From an uncultured Oceanospirillaceae bacterium (GTDB lineage: Bacteria; Pseudomonadota; Gammaproteobacteria; Pseudomonadales; Balneatricaceae), in assembly GCA_937138495.1 (NCBI GenBank), contig CAKZPE010000064.1, positions 1 to 59,578 on the forward strand: a DNA stretch of 59,578 bases. Direction: 5' to 3'. The notes below the pieces were generated by a model. That model saw only the letters and a program-made list of their open reading frames with translations. It did no database searches and was not told the DNA's origin. This document shows positions 17,066 through 25,546 of this stretch, one piece after another. Every line of letters starts with the position of its first letter. Positions within the stretch are counted from its first letter, which is position 1. The position numbers were made by a program, and so were the translations under genes.

Positions 17066-17506
17066 GCGCAGATTGTCTATCTGTGCGTTAGGAAACTGGC
17101 GGTAATCCGGGTACGGAGTAAAGATCAGATTGTCTCTGTGCCATAGCATCGTGCTGTTATCCAGTGCACTAAACCCCATCTCTGAAGGGCACTGATCAGT
17201 GTTTATTAACCCGAGCCGTTCCCAGCTGGCTTTGCCGGCAATCAGATGGATTTTAGCCATCGGGTGTAATGCATTACTGAAGTCGATTGCTTCGGCTTCA
17301 AGCAATTTATTGTCCCGGTAGTGTCGCCAGTCATCGTTTGGCGATACAATTTTTGACAGAATGATCAGTATTTTGCGCCAGTGGTTACCGTTCTGGCGGA
17401 CGGCATCATCATAGCCCTGCCAGCCGTTTTCCAGCACTGGCGGGGTGGGCAGATAGAGGCGTGTGGTTGCAGCCGGGTTACCCAGGCTGTCTGAGCACTG
17501 AATCAT
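17039..17506 (-). CDS. Conserved-looking hypothetical protein (155 aa)
   Basis: I do not recognise a characterised family. The 155-residue product is soluble with many aromatic residues, including NGWQGYDDAVRQNGNHWRKI near the middle and WHRDNLIFTPYPDYRQFPN near the C-terminus, and a hydrophobic run LIILSKIV. The ATG at 17506 overlaps the metR stop in an ATGA, so it is translationally coupled to metR. Its 3' end overlaps the convergent diguanylate cyclase gene by 27 bases. The coupling and good codon use argue that it is real. Confidence 0.7.
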   Translation of the reverse strand: MIQCSDSLGNPAATTRLYLPTPPVLENGWQGYDDAVRQNGNHWRKILIILSKIVSPNDDWRHYRDNKLLEAEAIDFSNALHPMAKIHLIAGKASWERLGLINTDQCPSEMGFSALDNSTMLWHRDNLIFTPYPDYRQFPNAQIDNLRSTLFSGLS

Positions 17507-18417
17507 GCAGATTTGATGCCGCTGAGGTTTTTAAAAGTAATTTCCTTGGCGGTGTTCAAAAAGTCGAGCATGAAGTCCGCATCTTTCTGATCGTCCCGAA
17601 TCGCTGCATAAAGGGTACACCAGACACCTTTTTCACCCAGTGGCCGGGCACTGATGTAGTTCTGTTCGATGTACTGATGAATCGCCCAGTTAGGCAGGGC
17701 AGATACCCCCCGGCCACTGGCGACCAGTTGCATGATCATAACCGTCAGTTCCGATGTCCGGATGCTGGCCGGTTCAGTATCGGCCGGTTCCAGAAAGTGT
17801 TTGAAAACGTCCAGCCGGTGGGATTCAACCGGGTAAGTAATCAGTACTTCACTGGCCAGATCCTGTGGCTGAATATGCCGTTTAGCAACCAGACGGTGCT
17901 GCTTGGCGATTGCCAGTACGGATTCATAAGTGAACAACGGAATATAGGTGATGCCGTTACGTTCTTCCGGGTCGGCGGTAATCACCAGATCCAGATCTCC
18001 CCGGGCCAGTGCTGGCAGCGGCAAAAAGCTAAAGCCGGTGGATAAGTCCATTTCCACTTCCGGCCAGTTCTGGCGGAAATGATCAATGGTGGGCATCAGC
18101 CAGTCAAAGCAGCTGTGACATTCAATGCAAATATTCAGCCGGCCGGCTTCACCGCCAGCCAGGCGGGCAATGTCCCGCTCAGCATTCCGTACCATGGGCA
18201 ATACTTCATCGGCCAGTGCCAGTATTCGCTGGCCGGCGCTGGTAAAGCATATAGGCTTGGTCTTACGGATAAACAGGGAACAGTCGAGGCGGTCTTCCAG
18301 ATCTTTGATCTGATGTGACAGGGCGGACTGAGTCAGGTGAATACGGTCTGCCGCATCAACCAGACTTCCGGTGTCACGCAGTGCAGAGAGTGTTTTTAAA
18401 TGACGAAGCTCGATCAT
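17503..18417 (-). CDS. metR: LysR-type transcriptional regulator MetR
   Basis: A 304-residue LysR regulator whose sequence follows MetR throughout: MIELRHLKTLSALRDTGSL at the start, helix-turn-helix TQSALSHQIKDLEDRL at about 29-44, then IECHSCFDWLMPTIDHFRQN and DLASEVLITYPVESHRLDVF in the effector domain. MetR responds to homocysteine and controls methionine synthesis genes such as metE, metH and metF. None of these targets is in the window. It lies 128 bases downstream of argF in the minus-strand direction's opposite side, with its own upstream region, and is coupled to the small gene at 17039. Confidence 0.93.
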   Translation of the reverse strand: MIELRHLKTLSALRDTGSLVDAADRIHLTQSALSHQIKDLEDRLDCSLFIRKTKPICFTSAGQRILALADEVLPMVRNAERDIARLAGGEAGRLNICIECHSCFDWLMPTIDHFRQNWPEVEMDLSTGFSFLPLPALARGDLDLVITADPEERNGITYIPLFTYESVLAIAKQHRLVAKRHIQPQDLASEVLITYPVESHRLDVFKHFLEPADTEPASIRTSELTVMIMQLVASGRGVSALPNWAIHQYIEQNYISARPLGEKGVWCTLYAAIRDDQKDADFMLDFLNTAKEITFKNLSGIKSA

Positions 18418-18499
18418 ACGGGGGGAACCTCAACTTCAACTTAGATATGAGTATAGTATGAACTGTCGTACTGTGACGGCATAGCCGGAGAGTAACCAC

Positions 18500-18529
18500 T
18501 TACCCCTACCGTAACAGGCAGGGGTAAAT
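18500..18529 (-). terminator. Hairpin downstream of argF
   Basis: On the minus strand, TTACCCCTGCC and GGTAGGGGTAA form a stem with one mismatch and a 6-base loop, 17-46 bases after the argF stop codon. It lacks a clean T-run, so it is only a probable terminator separating argF from metR. Confidence 0.45.
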
Positions 18530-18545
18530 GGGGTAAACGGGCAGA

Positions 18546-19460
18546 TTACTGGCTGCCAACCATCAGCAGTTCCAGCAGCGCTTTCTGGGCGTGCAGGCGA
18601 TTTTCTGCTTCATCGAATACCACTGAGCGCGGATCGTCATCCATCAGTTCAGCGCTGACTTCTTCGCCACGGTGAGCAGGCAGGCAGTGCATGAACAGTG
18701 CATCTTTATCGGCAGTATCCATCAGGGCAGAGGTGACCTGATAGCCAGCGAAGGCTGTTTCACGTTCTTTCTGCTCTTCTTCCTGACCCATGGATGCCCA
18801 TACGTCGGTCACAACCAGGTGAGAACCTTTAATGGCTTCTTCCGGGGTACGGTAGATGCTGATGCGATCCTTATTGGCGGCAACCAGTTCGGCATCCGGA
18901 TCAAAGCCTTCAGGGCAGGCAATGTTCAGGTGGAAGTCGAACTGACGGGCAGCGTTAATGTAGGAGTGGCACATGTTGTTGCCATCGCCAACCCAGGTCA
19001 CAGTTTTGCCCTGGATATCACCACGGTGCTCGTAGTAGGTTTGCATATCGGCCAGCAGCTGACACGGATGATAATCATCGGTCAGGGCATTGATAACCGG
19101 GACGCTGGAATTTGCCGCGAAGGTTTCCACAGACTCATGTGAGAATGTACGGATCATGACCGCATCACACATGCTGGAAATAACCTTGGCGCTGTCTTCA
19201 ACGGGTTCGCCGCGGCCAAGCTGAGTATCGCGGGATGACAAGAAGAGTGCGTGGCCGCCAAACTGTGCCATGCCGGCCTCGAAAGATACCCGGGTACGCG
19301 TTGAGGATTTTTCAAAAATCATCGCCAGTACCTGATTTTTCAATGGCTCGTAAATCTCACCACTGTTGCGAATTCGCTTCAGTTCTACGGCGCGACGGAT
19401 CAGCGCTTTCAGTTCATCGGGCGTTAAATCTAGCAGGGTTAAGAAATGTCTTGTTGTCAT
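18546..19460 (-). CDS. argF: Ornithine carbamoyltransferase
   Basis: Forms citrulline from ornithine and carbamoyl phosphate in arginine biosynthesis. The 304-residue protein has the carbamoyl-phosphate motif STRTR (about residues 53-57), HPCQ, and the ornithine/Cys loop MHCLPAHRGEE. Length and N-terminus (MTTRHFLTLLDLTPDEL) fit pseudomonad-type ArgF. It follows argD by 60 bases, and that gap contains a strong Shine-Dalgarno separated from the ATG by a hairpin (see 19470-19492). argG is elsewhere at 25547, and argH is not in the window. Confidence 0.97.
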   Translation of the reverse strand: MTTRHFLTLLDLTPDELKALIRRAVELKRIRNSGEIYEPLKNQVLAMIFEKSSTRTRVSFEAGMAQFGGHALFLSSRDTQLGRGEPVEDSAKVISSMCDAVMIRTFSHESVETFAANSSVPVINALTDDYHPCQLLADMQTYYEHRGDIQGKTVTWVGDGNNMCHSYINAARQFDFHLNIACPEGFDPDAELVAANKDRISIYRTPEEAIKGSHLVVTDVWASMGQEEEQKERETAFAGYQVTSALMDTADKDALFMHCLPAHRGEEVSAELMDDDPRSVVFDEAENRLHAQKALLELLMVGSQ

Positions 19461-19469
19461 AATAAAAAG

Positions 19470-19492
19470 GGCCTGACGAATCAGGCCTCCTT
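19470..19492 (-). promoter_or_regulatory. Shine-Dalgarno plus hairpin ahead of argF
   Basis: On the minus strand AAGGAGG (19492-19486) is followed by the perfect stem GGCCTGA / TCAGGCC with a TTCG loop, then CTTTTTATT and the argF ATG at 19460. The ribosome site is therefore about 25 bases from the start codon, with the hairpin between. Hairpin plus T-run could act as an attenuator or terminator after argD, or folding could bring the ribosome site to a normal distance from the ATG. Confidence 0.65.
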
Positions 19493-19520
19493 AACTTCGT
19501 TAATGAATCAGAGCTGGCGA

Positions 19521-20705
19521 TTATTCGTCAGCCATGTATACCTTGATGATGCGCGATACAGTGTTCACCAGCAGTTTCGCTTCGCTATCGGTCATTGTCA
19601 GAGGCGGTAACAGACGTACAACCTTACCGCCACCGGTAATGTTTAGCAGAACACCTTTTACCTTTGCAAGCACTGCCAGTTCGGAACCGGCTTCGCTCAG
19701 TTCGATGGCAATCATCATGCCTTTGTTACGGACTTCTTTGACGCTTTCTGAGTTGCCCAGCTGGTCGCGGAAACCCTCAGCTATCTGGTCGCCAAGCTCC
19801 GCAGCCCGCTTGTCCAGCTTATCATTCGTGATGGTATCCACCACTGCCAGTGCAGCTGCGCAGCACAGTGGGTTACCGCCGTAAGTCGAGCCATGAGTGC
19901 CAGGAATCAGAATCTCAGCCGCTTTGCCGCGGGCCAGACAGGCGCCGATCGGTACGCCGTTACCCAGGCCTTTAGCCGTGGTGACTACGTCCGGAAGAAT
20001 ATTGTTCTGCTGATAAGCAAAGTAGCTGCCGGTACGGCCGTTGCCGGTCTGAACTTCATCCAGCATCAGCAGCCAGTCATGTTCGTCACAGATATCGCGC
20101 AGTTGATTCAGGTAATCATCCGCCGGGATAACCACACCGCCTTCACCCTGAATTGGTTCAACCAGAATAGCCACGACATTTGGATTGTTAGCAGCAATTT
20201 TACGAATCGCTTCTACATCATTAAAAGGTGCGCGCACAAAACCGCTGACCAGGGGTTCAAAACCGGCCTGTACGGCACGGTTACCGGTGGCGCTGAGAGT
20301 CGCCATAGTACGGCCATGGAAAGAACCGTCCATGACGATTGTTACCGGCTGATCGACACCTTTACCGTGTCCGTAGCGGCGGGCCAGCTTAATGGCGGCT
20401 TCATTGGCTTCAGCACCGGAGTTACCGAAGAATACGCTGTCCATGCCGGAAATCTGAGTCAGTCGGCGGGCCAGGCGTTCCTGATTAGGAATGGTGTACA
20501 GGTTGGAGGTATGAATAAGCTGGCTGGCCTGCTCACTGATAGCAGTGGTAACCGCCGGATGGGCGTGACCCAGACCGCAAACGGCGATACCGCTCAGGGC
20601 ATCCAGGTATTTGTGGCCATCTGTATCATACAGCCAGGAGCCTTCGCCGTGATCAAAGGCCACGGACAGGCGTGCATAAGTGTTCATTATGGGCTGTGTA
20701 GACAT
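19521..20705 (-). CDS. argD: Acetylornithine/succinyldiaminopimelate-type aminotransferase
   Basis: A 394-residue class III PLP aminotransferase that converts N-acetylglutamate semialdehyde to N-acetylornithine; many also serve lysine synthesis. Visible features are FFGNSGAEANEAAIKLAR (about 93-110), SFHGRT, LDEVQTGNGRTG, and the PLP lysine in TTAKGLGNG. Length is normal for ArgD. It is co-directional with and 60 bases upstream of argF, forming an argDF unit. The N-terminal MSTQPIMNTYARL contains a second possible start at the internal Met. Confidence 0.95.
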   Translation of the reverse strand: MSTQPIMNTYARLSVAFDHGEGSWLYDTDGHKYLDALSGIAVCGLGHAHPAVTTAISEQASQLIHTSNLYTIPNQERLARRLTQISGMDSVFFGNSGAEANEAAIKLARRYGHGKGVDQPVTIVMDGSFHGRTMATLSATGNRAVQAGFEPLVSGFVRAPFNDVEAIRKIAANNPNVVAILVEPIQGEGGVVIPADDYLNQLRDICDEHDWLLMLDEVQTGNGRTGSYFAYQQNNILPDVVTTAKGLGNGVPIGACLARGKAAEILIPGTHGSTYGGNPLCCAAALAVVDTITNDKLDKRAAELGDQIAEGFRDQLGNSESVKEVRNKGMMIAIELSEAGSELAVLAKVKGVLLNITGGGKVVRLLPPLTMTDSEAKLLVNTVSRIIKVYMADE

Positions 20706-20723
20706 AAAGTCCCTCTTTGCAAC

Positions 20724-20846
20724 ATGGACCCATCGCCAATAAAGAAGAAGTCTCGGCGTGGAAAAAACGCAAAAGTCTATTCAATCAGGGCAAGTTTAGC
20801 AATCTTTGCTGTGATTTATCTGGCAGAGGGGCTGTTTCGGGCTTGA
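20724..20846 (+). CDS. Possible 40-residue membrane microprotein in the argD-grxD intergenic region
   Basis: The 321-bp gap between argD and grxD holds a 40-codon frame, starting MDPSPIKKKSRRGKNAK and ending in a hydrophobic helix (about residues 23-36, SLAIFAVIYLAEG). A basic N-terminus followed by one helix is a typical microprotein layout. No clear ribosome site precedes the ATG, and the region must also hold the argD leader, so this may be chance. I list it as a candidate only. Confidence 0.2.
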   Translation: MDPSPIKKKSRRGKNAKVYSIRASLAIFAVIYLAEGLFRA

Positions 20847-20899
20847 ATTTATTGATCCGTGTCACAATGATTTATAAAGACAGGGATTAGCATATAAAA

Positions 20900-20915
20900 C
20901 TGCCCGTTTGGGCAG
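20900..20915 (-). other. Terminator-like hairpin in the argD upstream region
   Basis: Perfect 6-bp stem CTGCCC / GGGCAG; read on the minus strand it is followed by TTTTATAT, as in a short intrinsic terminator. It is about 185 bases upstream of argD, so it could be a leader attenuator. Apart from this, the candidate frame at 20724 and the presumed grxD promoter I see nothing else in 20706-21026. Confidence 0.35.
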
Positions 20916-21026
20916 ACCGGCAGCTGAATTATTTCTTGAGTAAATCACTCGGGTTTATGCTAGGCTTGCGTTTTTTTAACGCCCCGCAGAACGGGCGGAA
21001 GTTTTGACAGGTTTAAAGGTGTACTT

Positions 21027-21359
21027 ATGAGCGTCGTTGATACCATTAAAGAGCAGATCGAATCCAATGATATTCTGCTGTACATGAAGGGCACACCCCG
21101 TTTCCCACAGTGCGGTTTTTCTTCCCGTACCGTTGAAGCAGTGATGGAGTGCGGCGAACGTTTTGCGTTCGTGAATATTCTGGAAAACCCGGAAATTCGC
21201 TCTGAGTTGCCAAAATATGCAAACTGGCCAACCTTCCCGCAACTGTGGGTTAAAGGTGAGCTGATTGGCGGTTGCGACATCGTCGCTGAAATGGCTGCCA
21301 GCGGTGAACTGAAAGAACTGATTGCTGAAGCGGCTGCTGGTCAGGCTGACAGCGAGTAA
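21027..21359 (+). CDS. grxD: Monothiol glutaredoxin, Grx4 family
   Basis: A 110-residue glutaredoxin with the monothiol active site CGFS (C29) in KGTPRFPQCGFS and the glutathione-binding segments WPTFPQLWVKGELIGGCDI. Proteins of this family bind a [2Fe-2S] cluster at the dimer interface with glutathione and deliver or sense iron-sulfur clusters. The size is normal. It is followed 157 bases later by a peroxiredoxin gene on the same strand. Confidence 0.96.
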   Translation: MSVVDTIKEQIESNDILLYMKGTPRFPQCGFSSRTVEAVMECGERFAFVNILENPEIRSELPKYANWPTFPQLWVKGELIGGCDIVAEMAASGELKELIAEAAAGQADSE

Positions 21360-21515
21360 TACTTTGCGGGGTCAGCAGGCTGGTAATTAATATTCTTTAT
21401 CGTTTTTATAGGCTGGTTTAATTAGTCAAATAAGAACTATTTGCTATTCTTGCTGTCACTTTCATTTGTGCGGGTTAACCGCTGTTTTTTTAATTATTTT
21501 AAGAGAGAACTAAAC

Positions 21516-22118
21516 ATGGCCGTATTAGTAGGTAAGAACGCCCCGGATTTTACAGCTCCAGCGGTACTGGGTAACGGTGAAATCGTTGACGCTTTTACGC
21601 TGTCTGAAACAATTAAGGGAAAAAAAGCTGTTGTTTTCTTCTACCCACTGGACTTCACTTTCGTATGTCCTTCTGAACTGCTGGCTTTCGATCACCGCAT
21701 CGAAGAGTTCACTAAGCGTGGCGTTGAAGTAATCGGCGTTTCTATTGACTCTCACTTCTCTCACAACGCATGGCGTAACACCCCTGTTGAGCAGGGTGGT
21801 ATCGGTCCGGTTAAATACACTCTGGTTGCCGACATGACTCACAGCATCTGTAAAGACTACGACGTTGAGTCTGAAGGTGGTGTTGCTTTCCGTGGTTCTT
21901 TCCTGATCGACGAAGACGGTCTGGTACGTCACCAGGTTGTTAACGATCTGCCACTGGGCCGTAACGTTGACGAAATGCTGCGTATGGTTGACGCGCTGGC
22001 GTTCCACCAGAAGAACGGTGAAGTTTGCCCGGCTGGCTGGAGCGAAGGCGACGAAGGTATGGTTGCATCTCCTGAAGGTGTTGCAAGCTACCTGTCTGAC
22101 AACGCTGACAAGCTGTAA
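21516..22118 (+). CDS. Typical 2-Cys peroxiredoxin (AhpC/Prx1 family)
   Basis: A 200-residue peroxidase that reduces H2O2 and organic peroxides. The peroxidatic cysteine is C51 in FYPLDFTFVCPSE and the resolving cysteine C171 in GEVCPAGW. I use the ATG at 21516 (MAVLVGKNAP), which has AAGAGAG about 9 bases upstream; an extended frame to 21441 has no family match. A strong terminator follows at 22134. Codon use is markedly biased (many CTG, GTT, GAC), suggesting high expression. Confidence 0.96.
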   Translation: MAVLVGKNAPDFTAPAVLGNGEIVDAFTLSETIKGKKAVVFFYPLDFTFVCPSELLAFDHRIEEFTKRGVEVIGVSIDSHFSHNAWRNTPVEQGGIGPVKYTLVADMTHSICKDYDVESEGGVAFRGSFLIDEDGLVRHQVVNDLPLGRNVDEMLRMVDALAFHQKNGEVCPAGWSEGDEGMVASPEGVASYLSDNADKL

Positions 22119-22133
22119 GATTTAAATATCTTA

Positions 22134-22162
22134 AAAAAAACCGCCTCTCCGGCGGTTTTTTT
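22134..22162 (+). terminator. Intrinsic terminator of the peroxiredoxin gene
   Basis: Stem ACCGCC / GGCGGT with a short TCTCC-type loop, flanked by a run of A on the left and T7 on the right; begins 16 bases after the stop codon. Confidence 0.93.
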
Positions 22163-22362
22163 GTATCTGTCGTTTGGTGCTTGCAGTGTTAGCTGTATGT
22201 AAAAAACGCATGTGCTACATAGCTATTTGGAATGCCCAATTTTTCTGCTAATCCGGTATGATTACCGGTCTTTTCGAGCGTTCAGGCCGGGCTGTTCTGT
22301 ACCGGTGGTGGTGTTCGCTTTTTCGGATTCAATCTTTTAACTAATAAATTGCGGAAACTTCT

Positions 22363-23586
22363 GTGCCGAATAAATCTTTTGCGGGGCAAATGCCGTTTGC
22401 TGAATTTGTCACTCTGATGGCAATGATGATGTCACTGGTCGCTCTGGCCATTGATGCGATGTTACCTGCACTGGCCCTGATGGGAGATGCACTGCAAGTA
22501 TCAGACGTGAATGATGTCCAGCTGGTGGTGGCGGTGCTGTTTCTTGGCATGGCCGTGGGGCAGCTATGTTATGGGCCGGCGTCTGACAGCTTTGGCCGCC
22601 GTCCCGTGATGTATGTGGGGTATGCGTTATTCATTGCCGGTGGGGTGTTAAGCATTATCGCGCAGGATCTGGATGTGATGTTGCTGGGGCGGTTTTTACA
22701 GGGCTTTGGCCTGGCAGCACCGAAGATTCTCACGGTAGCAATCGTCCGTGATCAGTTTGCCGGGCGGGAAATGGCCCGGGTGATGTCCTTTATTATGGTG
22801 ATCTTCATCGTTATTCCGATGGTTGCACCAGTGTTTGGGCAGTTAATTCTCTGGGTAGCGGACTGGCGCTATATTTTTGTGGCCATTCTGGGGATCGGAC
22901 TGATCAGTCTGATCTGGTTTCATCTGCGTCAGCCGGAAACCCATCCGCCGGAGCGGCGTGTAGCATTCTCACTGAAAGCGATTAGTCAGGCGTTCATCAG
23001 TGTATCCACGGACCGGTTTGCTATGGGATACACGCTGATGGCGGGTATTGTCTCCGGTGCATTTGTGGCTTACCTGAGTTCATCTGCTCAGGTGTTTCAG
23101 CAGCTATACGGTTTAGGTGATTGGTTTCCGCTGTATTTTGCAATGCTGGCGTTTGCGATTGGCTTTTCATCATATCTGAATGGCCGTCTGGTGATGCGGC
23201 TTGGAATGCAGCATCTGACCTGGCGGGCCTTACTGATTCTGATGATCAGCTCCACAGTGTGTGTGGCGTTTAGCAGCTACTGGCAGGGGGTTCCGCCTTT
23301 GTGGCTGTTAACTCTGTATTTCATCATTGCTTTTGCGTGTATCGGAATGCTGTTCAGTAATCTTAATGCGCTGGCGATGGAAGGGTTAGGGCAGTATGCC
23401 GGTATGGGGGCTGCGGTGGTGGGGGCTGTATCAACCCTGTTGTCGGCGGTGATCGGCGTGTTTATCGGTGACTTATTTAACGAAACTGTGATTCCACTGG
23501 TGGCCGGGTTTGCGGTCTGTGCTGCTGCCGGACTGGTGATGATGCGCTGGATTGAGGCGGGCAGGCGGGATTCGGTTCCGTCCTGA
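22363..23586 (+). CDS. MFS multidrug efflux transporter, Bcr/CflA type
   Basis: A 407-residue, 12-helix major facilitator of the drug:H+ antiporter-1 group. The loop motif GQLCYGPASDSFGRRPVMYVG (motif A region) lies near residues 63-82, and motif C-like sequence follows in helix 5. The N-terminal FVTLMAMMMSLVALAIDAMLPAL is typical of Bcr/CflA proteins. The start is GTG at 22363 with GCGGAAAC upstream. It ends at a terminator shared with the convergent rnt gene. Confidence 0.9.
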   Translation: MPNKSFAGQMPFAEFVTLMAMMMSLVALAIDAMLPALALMGDALQVSDVNDVQLVVAVLFLGMAVGQLCYGPASDSFGRRPVMYVGYALFIAGGVLSIIAQDLDVMLLGRFLQGFGLAAPKILTVAIVRDQFAGREMARVMSFIMVIFIVIPMVAPVFGQLILWVADWRYIFVAILGIGLISLIWFHLRQPETHPPERRVAFSLKAISQAFISVSTDRFAMGYTLMAGIVSGAFVAYLSSSAQVFQQLYGLGDWFPLYFAMLAFAIGFSSYLNGRLVMRLGMQHLTWRALLILMISSTVCVAFSSYWQGVPPLWLLTLYFIIAFACIGMLFSNLNALAMEGLGQYAGMGAAVVGAVSTLLSAVIGVFIGDLFNETVIPLVAGFAVCAAAGLVMMRWIEAGRRDSVPS

Positions 23587-23592
23587 TGCAAT

Positions 23593-23616
23593 AAAGCCCT
23601 GCAATGTCAGGGCTTT
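23593..23616. terminator. Bidirectional terminator between the MFS gene and rnt
   Basis: Stem AAAGCCCTG / CAGGGCTTT with a 6-base loop and T-run, lying between two convergent genes. Confidence 0.9.
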
Positions 23617-23640
23617 TTTATGCGGAGTGTACAGATCAGG

Positions 23641-24294
23641 CTATTCGTAGTGATCCTGAACCATGCTCCAGCCGCCCAGATCTTTCCAGCGGTTTACAAT
23701 GGTGCAGAAAAGCTCGGCCGTTTTCATTGTGTCGTACAGGGCGGAGTGCGCTTCTTTGCCATCGAAATCGATATCGGCAATGTCACAGGCTTTGGCCAGT
23801 ACGGTATGGCCAAACGCCAGGCCGGCCAGTGTTGCCGTATCAAAATTGGAAAACGGGTGGAAAGGGTTACGCTTCATGTCGCAGCGGTTGGCTGCTGCAG
23901 TCACGAAACCGTGATCGAAGTGAGCATTGTGACCCACCAGAATTGCCCGCTTGCAGTTGTGTGCTTTAACGGACTTGCGGATCGGCTTAAAGATCTTTTC
24001 CAGCGCTTCCTGCTCATCAATGGCCCCGCGTAACGGGTTGTAAGGGTCAATGCCGGTAAATTCCAGTGCGGATTTTTCCAGATTGGCGCCTTCAAACGGA
24101 TTAACGTTAAACGAGTAGCTTTGGTCAATCAGCAGGTTTCCGTCGTCGTCCATTGTCAGGGTGACGGCAGCGATTTCCAGAAGTGCATCTGTCTCAGCAT
24201 TGAACCCGGCAGTTTCAACATCAACCACGACAGGCAGGTAGCCACGGAAGCGGGTTGACATCGGATGCTGATAGGCACTGTTATGTTTAGTCAA
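23641..24294 (-). CDS. rnt: Ribonuclease T
   Basis: A 217-residue DEDDh 3'-5' exonuclease that trims tRNA and other stable RNA 3' ends. Exo I is LPVVVDVETAGF (D and E ligands, about residues 20-31), Exo II GHNAHFDHGFV, and Exo III HSALYDT. The N-terminus begins MTKHNSAYQHPM; a later in-frame ATG (MSTRFRGYLP) could also serve. It is divergent from motY and convergent with the MFS gene. Confidence 0.95.
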   Translation of the reverse strand: MTKHNSAYQHPMSTRFRGYLPVVVDVETAGFNAETDALLEIAAVTLTMDDDGNLLIDQSYSFNVNPFEGANLEKSALEFTGIDPYNPLRGAIDEQEALEKIFKPIRKSVKAHNCKRAILVGHNAHFDHGFVTAAANRCDMKRNPFHPFSNFDTATLAGLAFGHTVLAKACDIADIDFDGKEAHSALYDTMKTAELFCTIVNRWKDLGGWSMVQDHYE

Positions 24295-24518
24295 ATGAGA
24301 TCCTTAAAGGCTGTCTCTTCAGCCTGCAGTTGAGTATGGGGCCAGTGTATAATCTTGGCTGGCAGTTGTCATTGCTCTGCAAGTATTTGCAGCACATTAC
24401 TGCTAAGATGGATAGACACTGATCAGTGCTTAAATATCCCCGGGTTGCAGTAAAGTTTTCGCTGTTGCTGTCGATATCTGAGTTGTTGATTTGGTATCTG
24501 CAAGGATTTGATCTGTTT

Positions 24519-25376
24519 ATGCGAATTGTTCTGGGATTATTGATTGCTTTATGGATGTTGCCCGCCGGTGCGGCCAGTTTTGTGGCGACCATCGATCAGT
24601 CCCGCTGGGATCTTGAATCCTCTAAGTTTAACTGCCGTTTATCTCAAAAAATTCCTTTATTCGGTGAAGCTGTTTTCGACCATCAGGCCGGTGAACAGAT
24701 TCGCTTTGTGCTCAGGCCTTTACAGGGACATGGCATGAAGGGGAAGGCGATGTTGCTGGCTGAAGCGTCTCCGTGGCAGCCCGGTACTCCGCCTATGCGC
24801 ATCGGTGAAGTGGAGTTTAACCAGTACAGTGGTGAAATTGAGGTGTTCAGCCCGCAGGCGCAAAATATGATAGCGGCCCTGTATAAGGGCATGATGCCGA
24901 CGTTTAAAGCCCGTAACTGGCTGGGCACCGGTGAGAATGTCCGTGTCGGGTTGTCTGCTGCGAACTTTCAGCCAGCGTTCGAAAGCTATTCCGGTTGTGT
25001 GGCCGGTTTGTTACCGGTGAACTACCGCCAGATTGCCCGTACAGCAGTATTGTTTCCGTCGGCGACCTGGCGTTTGTCTGATGCCACCAAGGCACGTCTG
25101 GATCTGATTGCCATCTATGTGAACAACGATGAAGCGGTCAGCTCAGTATATGTGGACGGTCACTCTGATACTCAGGGCCGCCGTCTGGCTAACCGGGATT
25201 TATCTAAAAAACGGGCCGATGAAGTAACTGCGTATCTGGTCGCAAAAGGGGTAAATCCGGATGTGATTATTACCCGTTATCACGGTGAGCGTTATCCGGT
25301 CGGTCAGAAGAATGACAGATCGACCCGTGACCGCAGCCGCCGGGTAACCATTCGTCTGGACCGTGATCAGCCCTGA
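24519..25376 (+). CDS. motY: Sodium-type flagellar protein MotY (OmpA-like C-terminus)
   Basis: A 285-residue periplasmic T-ring component of sodium-driven flagellar motors. It has a signal peptide (MRIVLGLLIALWMLPAGAAS), a MotY-specific N-terminal domain up to about 150, and an OmpA-like peptidoglycan-binding domain with VDGHSDTQG and NRDLSKKRADEV. I place the start at 24519 because the signal peptide begins there and AAGGA lies upstream; the frame extends further back to 24426 without a signal-peptide logic. Its presence indicates a Na+-driven polar flagellum. Confidence 0.9.
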   Translation: MRIVLGLLIALWMLPAGAASFVATIDQSRWDLESSKFNCRLSQKIPLFGEAVFDHQAGEQIRFVLRPLQGHGMKGKAMLLAEASPWQPGTPPMRIGEVEFNQYSGEIEVFSPQAQNMIAALYKGMMPTFKARNWLGTGENVRVGLSAANFQPAFESYSGCVAGLLPVNYRQIARTAVLFPSATWRLSDATKARLDLIAIYVNNDEAVSSVYVDGHSDTQGRRLANRDLSKKRADEVTAYLVAKGVNPDVIITRYHGERYPVGQKNDRSTRDRSRRVTIRLDRDQP

Positions 25377-25445
25377 GCGCTTAAGTAACCGCTATACATA
25401 AATTCTATTGGCCACTGAGATAGTGGGGATTAATCCCTGCTGTCT

Positions 25446-25474
25446 CTGTTCCTGCTGTGTAATCATGCTATAAT
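25446..25474 (+). promoter_or_regulatory. Probable argG promoter
   Basis: Consensus extended -10, TGCTATAAT (TATAAT at 25469-25474), with a weak -35 (CTGTTC, 25446-25451) 17 bases upstream, about 70 bases before the argG start. The extended TG probably compensates for the poor -35. Confidence 0.65.
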
Positions 25475-25546
25475 TTCGCCCTTTCCTTTTTCAGGTAATG
25501 CATCGGGTTGTCTGCCCGGTGATGGATTTTCGTGTGGAGTTCTTTT

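Noticed and set aside
18418..18480. MetR autoregulatory box upstream of metR
   Set aside because: No TGAA-N5-TTCA arrangement is present; TTCA and TGAA occur but in the wrong order and spacing.
19893..20723. Long plus-strand frame across argD
   Set aside because: Antisense to a clear aminotransferase with intact PLP motifs; only the short 3' tail after argD (20724-20846) was kept as a candidate.
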